A stretch of 13,307 nt of DNA from Pseudolabrys sp. (lineage in GTDB: Bacteria > Pseudomonadota > Alphaproteobacteria > Rhizobiales > Xanthobacteraceae), in NCBI GenBank assembly GCA_026125925.1, contig JAHCKF010000052.1, positions 1 through 13,307 of the forward strand. The letters are read 5' to 3'. The position numbers and the translations under genes were made by a program. The notes under the pieces were generated by a model, which made no database searches, was not told the DNA's origin, and saw only the letters and a list, made by a program, of their open reading frames with translations. This document shows positions 1 to 5,850 of the stretch, in pieces. Numbering within the stretch: the first letter of the stretch is position 1; every line of letters starts with the position of its first letter.

Positions 1-2
1 TC

Positions 3-278
3 AATCTGGTGTTGCGGGCGGTACGCCAGCAATACAAACGCTTCGTTTCCGGCAGTGCGGCATCGACCGCCGCCGCCCAGCGTAAATTCATCCGCAATGC
101 GGAGAAGACGATCGACAGCGCCGAGGACATCATCGCCGAGATGAAGCCGCGGATTGCCGCGGTGAAGCGCTCGCTGGCAGGGCCGACGCGCAAGAAGAAA
201 CAGGTCAGGCGCAAAAAGACGCCCGCATCGCGGACCAAGAAGCGCACCGCCAGCAAGAGCCGCAAGAAGAAGCTGTAA
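3..278 (+). CDS. Lys/Arg-rich basic protein, C-terminal part (5' end uncertain)
   Basis: The reading frame is open to the left edge of the window, so the visible 91 codons may be only the C-terminus. A GTG at base 9 could be a start, but its ribosome binding site would lie outside the window and cannot be judged. The first ~55 residues look helical and amphipathic (around AQRKFIRNAEKTIDSAEDII). The last ~35 are a run of Lys, Arg, Ser and Thr (TRKKKQVRRKK, then SRKKKL at the end), like the tails of histone H1-like or other nucleic-acid-binding proteins. I do not recognise a family. The tail suggests DNA or RNA binding, or simply a charged tail, and this is inference. It ends 16 bp from the convergent DUF6455 gene. 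Coding is supported by the sustained open frame and matching base composition. Confidence 0.6.
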   Translation, partial: NLVLRAVRQQYKRFVSGSAASTAAAQRKFIRNAEKTIDSAEDIIAEMKPRIAAVKRSLAGPTRKKKQVRRKKTPASRTKKRTASKSRKKKL

Positions 279-294
279 CGATCTCGCTGCGCCG

Positions 295-705
295 CTAGTG
301 CTCGTGCGGCTGGCGCTCGGCCTTGAGCGCCTCGAAGGTCGGCATGTTGGGGCAATAGGTCTTCCACTCGGTGCCGTCCGGGTCGCGCCGCAATTCGTGC
401 TGGCATTGGCGCTTCTCGTCACAGAACGAGCAGACCCGTTGCAGGTCATGAAACACCGCCGGCTCGACTCGCGCGACGTCTTCCGGGTTCAAGCCCATCG
501 CGGCAAGGCGGTGCACCATCGGATCGGCCGCATGCGGCCCCATCTGATCCACCCGCACCAAATCGGACACTGACAGCCCGACATCGGCGGCGATTTGCGC
601 CGTTTCCGCGGTGTCGAGCATCACCGGCGCGGCGAACAGCCGGCGGCACCACTCCGCAAAGCTCTTGAGGGGGGACAGACTGGTTTGGGCGGCTGTCGTT
701 GCCAT
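295..705 (-). CDS. DUF6455-like small four-cysteine protein
   Basis: A 136-residue cytosolic protein with no signal peptide or membrane segment. The start is set at 705 because a perfect AGGAGG lies 5 nt before this ATG; an upstream in-frame TTG at 729 has no such site. After a variable N-terminus comes a helical region (about 35-90), with 'DVGLSVSDLVRVDQMGPHAAD' style spacing and 'VEPAVFHDLQRVC'. A cysteine cluster follows: C92-x2-C95-x5-C101-x16-C118, the last in 'YCPN'. From memory of the family this layout matches DUF6455, which is common in Hyphomicrobiales and functionally uncharacterised. Four regularly spaced cysteines suggest zinc or iron-sulfur binding, which is inference. A FixK/FNR-type box upstream suggests induction at low oxygen. 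It is convergent with the basic protein and divergent from padR. Confidence 0.85.
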   Translation of the reverse strand: MATTAAQTSLSPLKSFAEWCRRLFAAPVMLDTAETAQIAADVGLSVSDLVRVDQMGPHAADPMVHRLAAMGLNPEDVARVEPAVFHDLQRVCSFCDEKRQCQHELRRDPDGTEWKTYCPNMPTFEALKAERQPHEH

Positions 706-773
706 GCGGGCCTCCTGAGGCGGCGCCAATATGCTGCTTGGTAATGTAAATAACCCGCCGGCCGTGAAGGTCT

Positions 774-787
774 TTGACCCAGGTCAA
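774..787 (-). promoter_or_regulatory. FixK/FNR-type box upstream of the DUF6455 gene
   Basis: TTGACC-CA-GGTCAA is a perfect inverted repeat fitting the CRP/FNR-family pattern TTGAY-N4-RTCAA. Its centre (780.5) is 75.5 bp upstream of the A of the ATG at 705. A class II activator site centred at -41.5 would put the transcript start near 739. AT-rich -10-like sequence is present where expected: minus-strand TTATTTACATTA, read from 753 down to 742. This would leave a ~34-nt leader containing the AGGAGG site. The motif match is direct; the activator's identity (FixK or FNR) is inference. Confidence 0.65.
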
Positions 788-830
788 CCTCCCCCTCTTT
801 GCCCGCGTTTCACCGCGCTGAAGTTTTAAT

Positions 831-914
831 AAGATATATCTTGCGACATGTCTGAATGAGGTGTATCTACAGAGCTATCTAAAGATATATCTTTACTGAA
901 TATCGATATATCTT
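831..914. promoter_or_regulatory. Triple palindromic operator upstream of padR (AAGATATATCTT)
   Basis: Three copies of one palindrome lie 93 to 22 bp before the padR start. Copy 1 is AAGATATATCTT (831-842, perfect). Copy 2 is TAAAGATATATCTTTA (880-895, a perfect 16-bp palindrome). Copy 3 is TCGATATATCTT (903-914, imperfect on its left half). Extra TATCT half-sites occur at 864-868 and 876-880. Copy centres are 51 and 21 bp apart, close to 5 and 2 helical turns, so all three lie on about the same DNA face. Position and symmetry suit a dimeric regulator controlling its own promoter; the PadR protein encoded next door is the obvious candidate. Confidence 0.75.
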
Positions 915-935
915 GCTGAAATGAAAGGAGTTTCC

Positions 936-1577
936 ATGTTTGGACATCGTCACGATCGACACGAAGGCCGCTGCAACCACGACTTCGCCGGCCGCCACCA
1001 CGGACGGGGCCGCGGCCGCTACGGCTTCGGCGGCCGTCACGGCTTCGGCGGTCGCAACGGCGACGACGGCATGATGCACACCGGCCGCATGCTGGCCCAA
1101 GGCGACCTGCGCCTGATCGCCCTGGCGCTGATCGACGAGCAGCCGCGCCACGGCTACGACATCATCAAGGCGCTCGAGGAAAAGACCGCGGACTGGTACT
1201 CGCCGAGCCCCGGCATCGTTTATCCGACGCTCACTTATCTCGAGGAAGTCGGCTATCTGACGTCGGAGCCGGAGGGCGCCAAGAAGCTCTACACCATCAC
1301 CGAGGAAGGCCGCGCGCATCTCAACGAGAATCGCGGGCTGGTCGATGCGGTGATGAAACGCCTGGCCTTCATCGGTGAAAAGGCCCGCAAGATGCGGGCT
1401 CGCGAGGAGGACGAGGAACGCGACGACACACGCTGGCGCCGCATGCAGCTCGTCCGCGCCGCCTTCGCCAATCTCCGCGACAGCGCCGCCGAGCGCCTCC
1501 AGAACGACGCCGACGCCGAGGCCAAGGTGGTCGAAATCCTGGCGCGCGCGGCGAATGAAATCCGCCGCATTCAATAA
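936..1577 (+). CDS. PadR-family regulator, YqjI-like, with His-rich N-terminus
   Basis: A 213-residue cytosolic DNA-binding protein. The start is set at 936 because AAAGGAG lies 5 nt upstream; the in-frame ATG at 921 lacks a site and overlaps this one. Residues 1-50 form a His/Gly/Arg-rich segment with eight histidines (4, 6, 9, 15, 21, 22, 35, 48) and Cys13. Residues 55-125 are a PadR winged helix with 'GDLRLIALALI', 'RHGYDIIKALEE', 'YSPSPGIVYPTLTYLEE' and the wing 'KKLYTITEEG'. The rest is helical and probably a dimerisation region. The arrangement closely follows E. coli YqjI, a nickel/iron-responsive PadR repressor of the ferric reductase gene yqjH, including a similar metal-binding-type N-terminus. 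No yqjH-like target is visible in this window. Three palindromes upstream suggest autoregulation. Confidence 0.92.
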   Translation: MFGHRHDRHEGRCNHDFAGRHHGRGRGRYGFGGRHGFGGRNGDDGMMHTGRMLAQGDLRLIALALIDEQPRHGYDIIKALEEKTADWYSPSPGIVYPTLTYLEEVGYLTSEPEGAKKLYTITEEGRAHLNENRGLVDAVMKRLAFIGEKARKMRAREEDEERDDTRWRRMQLVRAAFANLRDSAAERLQNDADAEAKVVEILARAANEIRRIQ

Positions 1578-1591
1578 ACCCCACGGCATCC

Positions 1592-1616
1592 GGCCGTCCG
1601 CCCCGCGCGGACGGCC
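1592..1616 (+). terminator. Stem-loop after padR
   Basis: GGCCGTCCG (1592-1600) and CGGACGGCC (1608-1616) form a perfect 9-bp GC-rich stem with a 7-nt loop, 14 bp after the padR stop. There is no T tract, so it is a weak candidate for intrinsic termination and may instead stabilise the 3' end. Confidence 0.5.
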
Positions 1617-1790
1617 CCGCCACGCTTCACGCCGCAGCGCAAAATGGAACCAGGCGCGAAATCGTGAAGCGCCACCATGCTGCCCCGTGCTATCCTGCTA
1701 CCAAGGCTCGTGGCATGACCGCGGCCGTGAGAAAGCTTGGCCAGGGTCGAAACGTGCCACGGCAGCCTGAACACACTTCAGGAGGCGCGC

Positions 1791-2678
1791 ATGGCTCATT
1801 CCCATTTGATTGTCGGTGCGGCTGACGCTTCTGCTACTCCGACGATCCGCCGTATCGGTTTCGCCGATCTCAAGGATGCCCTGTCGCAAGGTGCGGACGA
1901 TTTCCTCGCCATGCCGACGCACGCGATTTTCCTCTGCGTCATTTATCCGTTGATCGGCCTGATCGCCGCCCGCCTCGCCTTCGGCTATTCGGTGCTGCCG
2001 CTGCTGTATCCGCTGGCGACCGGCTTTGCACTGGTCGGCCCCCTCGCCGCGCTCGGCCTCTACGAACTCAGCCGCCGGCGCGAACAAGGCCTCGACACCT
2101 CGGCCTCGCATGCCTTCGACGTATTCCGCTCATCGTCGATTGGCGGCATCGTCGCACTCGGTCTGTTGCTGACATTATTGTTCGGCCTCTGGATGGCTGC
2201 CGCCAACGCGATCTACATCGACAGTTTCGGCTACAAGCCGCCGGCCTCGATCGGCGCTTTCATCAGCAACGTGCTCACGACCGAAGCCGGTTGGAGCATG
2301 ATCGTGCTCGGCAACATCGTCGGCCTCGTCTTCGCCGTGGTGGCGTTCACTTTGACCGTGGTGTCGTTTCCGATGCTGCTCGATCGCGACGTCGGCGCCG
2401 CGGGAGCACTGCTGACCTCCATTCGCGCGGTCGCCGCCAATCCGCTGGTGATGGCGGTATGGGGCCTGATCGTGGCGGCACTGCTTCTGATCGGCTCGCT
2501 GCCGTTCTTCATCGGCCTCACCGTGGTGATGCCGATCCTCGGTCACGCGACCTGGCATCTCTATCGCAAACTGGTGGTGGCCGACGACAGTCCGCGGCCG
2601 ACCTACCGCGATGACAGCCAGCGCGTCAGGCGTCCCGCGGCGGATTTCCCGGCGGCGCTGTTTCCGTGGCGGAAGTAG
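1791..2678 (+). CDS. DUF2189-family integral membrane protein
   Basis: A 295-residue inner-membrane protein of unknown function. The start is set at 1791, where AGGAGG precedes the ATG by 5 nt; the frame is open back to 1737 but has no site there. A soluble N-terminus (1-40) contains 'IRRIGFADLKDALSQGADDF', typical of the family. Hydrophobic segments then fall near residues 44-62, 69-90, 117-140, 168-192 and 218-250 (the last long enough for two passes). 'FPMLLDRDVGA', 'ANPLVMAVWG' and 'VVMPILGHATWHLYRKLV' are conserved-looking blocks of DUF2189 (recognised from memory). The hydrophilic tail (263-295) is rich in Arg, Asp and Pro. It stands alone between padR and the palindromic repeat, so context gives no functional hint. 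Confidence 0.88.
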   Translation: MAHSHLIVGAADASATPTIRRIGFADLKDALSQGADDFLAMPTHAIFLCVIYPLIGLIAARLAFGYSVLPLLYPLATGFALVGPLAALGLYELSRRREQGLDTSASHAFDVFRSSSIGGIVALGLLLTLLFGLWMAAANAIYIDSFGYKPPASIGAFISNVLTTEAGWSMIVLGNIVGLVFAVVAFTLTVVSFPMLLDRDVGAAGALLTSIRAVAANPLVMAVWGLIVAALLLIGSLPFFIGLTVVMPILGHATWHLYRKLVVADDSPRPTYRDDSQRVRRPAADFPAALFPWRK

Positions 2679-2688
2679 CCGGCCACTC

Positions 2689-2807
2689 GTCCCGGACGCG
2701 ATGCAGCATGCAATGCTGCTTCGCTGATCCGGGACCGTTACAAATTCGGAATTTGTGAAGGTCCCGGTTCTGCGCTGCGGCACTACGCGCCGCAGCGCGC
2801 CCGGGAC
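2689..2807. repeat. Modular palindromic intergenic repeat (four alternating GTCCCGG/CCGGGAC arms)
   Basis: Four alternating arms occur: GTCCCGGA (2689-2696), TCCGGGACC (2728-2736), GGTCCCGG (2760-2767) and CCGGGAC (2801-2807). Each adjacent pair encloses its own inner hairpin: GCAGCAT/ATGCTGC (2703-2709, 2713-2719), ACAAATT/AATTTGT (2740-2746, 2750-2756) and GCGCTGCGG/CCGCAGCGC (2772-2780, 2790-2798). The segment fills nearly all of the gap between two convergent genes. It resembles REP/BIME-like palindromic repeats that I recall as abundant in Bradyrhizobium and relatives. It could also act as a bidirectional terminator. Confidence 0.75.
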
Positions 2808-2819
2808 AAGCGCCTCGTC

Positions 2820-4328
2820 TTACTCGCCCCAGGCCTTGAAGGATTCCGCGAAGGCGCGCGCGCCGGGCGTGCCCTTCTCGACGGCGAGAATGGCGCGCTT
2901 GCCGCTGGTGTAGACGATCGGGATGTCGAACCAGTCGCGGTCCTTGAGCAATTCGATGTTGCGCTGCTGATCGACATTCACGGCGGACAGGCCGATCAGG
3001 AAGTAGTTGTTGGTGACCTTCACCGACAGGCCGGCGAGCGGCAGGCCCCTCGCCTGCTCGTTCTGCTTCATCAGAATGCCGGGCACATTGGCGATGCCGC
3101 CTTCGGGGAAGTCGGACGGCAGCGTGAACATGATCTCGATCGTGTGGCTGGCCGGCAGCGCCTTGTCGGTGTTGCGGCGAAGCGACCAGGTCATGCGCAT
3201 GCGCCGTTCGGGAATCTCGACGTCGGCGCGGATCGCGAGCTCCGGCGCCAGACCGGCACCGGGCGACACCGTCTCGGTGCGCCACACCGCCGAACCGACA
3301 TAACGCTTGCCCTGCGGGTCGGAGGGATCCTCGTCGTACAGCACGACCTTCTGCGCCACCGCGGCGGCCGGCGCCGTCGCCGGCGTCGCCGTTGAGTCGT
3401 TGGTGGCGCCAATGCGATCGGTGATCTTGGGACGGCCGGCGGGCGCTTCGGCGGTTTGCGATGGCGGCGTCGCCGGTGTCGTCGTCGAGGACGAGCGGGT
3501 CAGGCTCGCCATCATCGACCTGTAGCCGTCGACCACCGTGCCGCGCTGCCAGTAGCCCAGCGCCGCGACGGCGCCGATCACCAGCAAAAGCACCGCGACC
3601 TTGATGAGGCCGCGATAGGACCGCGCCGGCCGGCCAAAGACCTCGTCGTCGTCCTCGGCCTGAGGCGATGGCGGCTGCGGCACGCCGCCGCGCGCCCGGC
3701 CATAAGTAGGCGCAGGCTGCGCGGTCTCGAACGACGACGGGGCTTCGGCTTTCGCCTCGCGGCGCGACCGCTCGGCAGCGGCGGCGTCCGGCTCTTCCCC
3801 GGGCGGCTCGAAATAGTGCGGCGTCGCCTCGACCGGCTGCTCATCGGGAATGGCATCGACATGCGCTTGCAGGTCGTTGGGCCGGTCACCATGGCCGCCT
3901 TCGGGCGGTTCGCGGTCTTCGAAGTCGTGATAGGCTTCGCGCGCGGTGCGGCTCGCCTCGTGACTGGCGTCACCAAGCCCTTCGGCTTCGGCCATCGTGT
4001 CGCGAAAATTGCGCAGCGCCTGGTCGCGCAAGGTCGGCGATGTTTCTTCCGGCGCGGCGGCCTCTGCCGCCATGTCCTCGGCTTGCGCGCCCTGCTGCCG
4101 GGCGGCTTCCTCGGCCTTCTTCGCGGCCTCGGCTTCGAGGCGGCGAATGGCGTCCTCCAGACCCAGCCGCTCGCGCGTGATGTCGGCCTCGTCGAGCGGC
4201 GGATCGACGCCCCGCAACTGATTGACCAGCGCCGCGCGGGCGCGCTCGTACAAGGCGCGACGGTTTTCGCCGGTGTTCTTGTCGAGGCCTGCGACGGCGC
4301 GGGCAATCAGGGGGTAGTAATCGGCCAT
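2820..4328 (-). CDS. Conserved single-TM protein of unknown function, downstream of purA
   Basis: A 502-residue protein I recognise as a recurrent purA neighbour in Hyphomicrobiales, with no assigned function. The N-terminal block (1-70) begins 'MADYYPLIARAVAGLDKNTG' and is a compact helical domain. Residues 55-200 are acidic, Ala/Glu-rich and partly coiled-coil-like, followed by a Pro-rich linker. A single membrane segment lies at about 241-260 ('LIKVAVLLLVIGAVAALGYW'), preceded by basic residues, so the N-terminus should be cytoplasmic. After a low-complexity Ser/Thr/Pro linker (275-325) comes a periplasmic C-terminal domain (327-502) with 'VVLYDEDPSDPQGKRYVG', 'LRRNTDKALPASHTIEIMF' and 'WFDIPIVYTSGKRAILA'. 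It starts 52 bp after the purA stop, so co-transcription is likely. Its start has only a weak ribosome binding site. Confidence 0.85.
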   Translation of the reverse strand: MADYYPLIARAVAGLDKNTGENRRALYERARAALVNQLRGVDPPLDEADITRERLGLEDAIRRLEAEAAKKAEEAARQQGAQAEDMAAEAAAPEETSPTLRDQALRNFRDTMAEAEGLGDASHEASRTAREAYHDFEDREPPEGGHGDRPNDLQAHVDAIPDEQPVEATPHYFEPPGEEPDAAAAERSRREAKAEAPSSFETAQPAPTYGRARGGVPQPPSPQAEDDDEVFGRPARSYRGLIKVAVLLLVIGAVAALGYWQRGTVVDGYRSMMASLTRSSSTTTPATPPSQTAEAPAGRPKITDRIGATNDSTATPATAPAAAVAQKVVLYDEDPSDPQGKRYVGSAVWRTETVSPGAGLAPELAIRADVEIPERRMRMTWSLRRNTDKALPASHTIEIMFTLPSDFPEGGIANVPGILMKQNEQARGLPLAGLSVKVTNNYFLIGLSAVNVDQQRNIELLKDRDWFDIPIVYTSGKRAILAVEKGTPGARAFAESFKAWGE

Positions 4329-4380
4329 TGCGTGCTAATGGAACCTGCTTTGCGCGTTTTGTAAGGCGCTGGGTGGGCGG

Positions 4381-5670
4381 TCAGGTCTCGAAAGGGTTGG
4401 TCATCAGAATGGTATCGTCGCGCTCGGGGCTGGTCGACAATAACGCCACGGGACAGCCAATCAGTTCCTCGATTCGGCGGACGTATTTTATCGCCTGCGC
4501 CGGCAGTTGGGCCCAGGACCGCGCCCCGGCGGTGGGCTCCTTCCAGCCGCCGATGGTCTCGTAGATCGGCTCGACCACCGCCTGAGCGTGCTCGCCCGCC
4601 GGTAGATAATCGATCTCGCGACCGTCGAGCTTGTAGCCGACGCAGACCTTGATCTCGTCGAAGCCGTCGAGGATGTCGAGCTTGGTCAGCGCGATACCGT
4701 CGATGCCGCAGGTCGAGACGGTCTGGCGCACCAGCACCGCGTCGAACCAGCCGCAGCGGCGCGCCCGGCCCGTGACCGTGCCGAACTCGCGGCCGCGCTC
4801 GCCGAGCATCTTGCCGATGTCGTTGTGCATCTGATCGGTCGGGAACGGACCCTCGCCGACGCGCGTCGTGTAAGCCTTGGTGATGCCGAGCACATAGTCG
4901 ATGGCGTTGGGCCCGAGGCCCGCGCCGGTCGCCGCCTGCCCGGCCACCGTGTTCGAAGAGGTGACGTAAGGATAGGTGCCGTGATCGATGTCGAGCAGCG
5001 CGCCCTGCGCGCCCTCAAACAGGATACGCTTGCCTTCGCGCCTTTTGGCGTCGAGCAGCCGCCACACCGAATCCATGTAGGGCAGCACTTTCGGCGCCAG
5101 CGCGGCGAGGTGATTATACAAGTCCTTCGGCTCGATTTCGGCGAGACCGTTGCCGCGGCGCAGCGCATTGTGGTGCGACAGCAGGCGGTCGATCTTGGCG
5201 GTTAGCGCCGGCAGGTCGGCGAGGTCCATGAAACGGATGGCTCTGCGGCCGACCTTGTCTTCATAGGCCGGGCCGATGCCGCGCTTGGTCGTGCCGATGC
5301 GCGCCGACGAGTTCTCGCGGATCGCCTCGAGCTCGCGGTGCAGCGGCAGGATGAGGACGGCGTTTTCGGCGATGCGCAGCGTCTCCGGCGTGACGTTCAC
5401 GCCCTGCGCCTTGAGCTGATCGATTTCCTTGAGCAGCGCTTCGGGGTCGATCACCACGCCATTGCCGATAACCGACAGCTTGCCTTCGCGCACGACGCCG
5501 GACGGCAGCAGCGACAATTTGTAGGTGGCGTTGCCGATCACCAAAGTGTGGCCGGCGTTATGGCCGCCCTGGAATCGCACCACGACGTCGGCCTGCTGCG
5601 ACAGCCAATCGACAATCTTGCCCTTGCCTTCGTCGCCCCACTGCGACCCGACAACCACGACATTCGCCAT
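4381..5670 (-). CDS. purA: Adenylosuccinate synthetase
   Basis: A cytosolic enzyme that joins IMP and aspartate with GTP to form adenylosuccinate, the first committed step to AMP. At 429 residues it is full family length. The N-terminal GTP loop 'WGDEGKGK' places the catalytic Asp at 13 and Lys at 16, and 'GGHNAGHT' supplies His41. Further family blocks are '[13 protein letters not shown]' (IMP site), '[17 protein letters not shown]', '[10 protein letters not shown]' and '[13 protein letters not shown]'; all key residues look intact. The ATG at 5670 is preceded by GGAG about 11 nt upstream, a rather long spacing. The gene has its own 180-bp upstream region after phaC and is probably the first gene of a two-gene unit with the membrane protein downstream. 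Confidence 0.98.
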   Translation of the reverse strand: MANVVVVGSQWGDEGKGKIVDWLSQQADVVVRFQGGHNAGHTLVIGNATYKLSLLPSGVVREGKLSVIGNGVVIDPEALLKEIDQLKAQGVNVTPETLRIAENAVLILPLHRELEAIRENSSARIGTTKRGIGPAYEDKVGRRAIRFMDLADLPALTAKIDRLLSHHNALRRGNGLAEIEPKDLYNHLAALAPKVLPYMDSVWRLLDAKRREGKRILFEGAQGALLDIDHGTYPYVTSSNTVAGQAATGAGLGPNAIDYVLGITKAYTTRVGEGPFPTDQMHNDIGKMLGERGREFGTVTGRARRCGWFDAVLVRQTVSTCGIDGIALTKLDILDGFDEIKVCVGYKLDGREIDYLPAGEHAQAVVEPIYETIGGWKEPTAGARSWAQLPAQAIKYVRRIEELIGCPVALLSTSPERDDTILMTNPFET

Positions 5671-5685
5671 GTAGACTTCATCTCC

Positions 5686-5710
5686 GCGTCAGCGTTCCGG
5701 ACACTGACGC
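5686..5710 (-). other. Possible hairpin in the purA leader
   Basis: GCGTCAG (5686-5692) and CTGACGC (5704-5710) are 7-bp inverted arms around an 11-nt loop. They lie 16-40 nt upstream of the purA start and just touch the weak GGAG (5682-5685). It could influence translation, but chance is a real alternative in GC-rich DNA. The rest of the phaC-purA gap (5711-5850) shows no promoter I can define. Confidence 0.3.
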
Positions 5711-5850
5711 CGGGCGGTGCCGGCCAGGTCCACCCTCGGATAAAGGAAGGAGGCCCCCGAAGCAAGGCAAACCGGCCCCGCCGCCAGGCTGTGTGGACGG
5801 TTAGTTTACGTGGTTTTTCAACAGGCTAACGGACCGTCAGGCGAGGGCCG

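Noticed and set aside
291..310. Small inverted repeat GCCGC/GCGGC between the first two convergent genes
   Set aside because: Only 5 bp per arm and overlapping the DUF6455 stop; too weak to call a terminator.
2626..3285. Minus-strand open frame overlapping the 3' ends of the DUF2189 and purA-linked genes
   Set aside because: It runs through the palindromic repeat and is out of frame with the real gene; its sequence is a frame-shifted reading of that gene's C-terminus.
3456..4364. + strand open frame (302 codons) opposite the purA-linked membrane protein
   Set aside because: Antisense to a recognised conserved protein; Arg-rich with no RBS or motif support.
5780..5850. TTGAAA and TAAACT on the minus strand as a purA promoter
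   Set aside because: They are only 7 bp apart, and no hexamer pair with ~17 bp spacing could be found.
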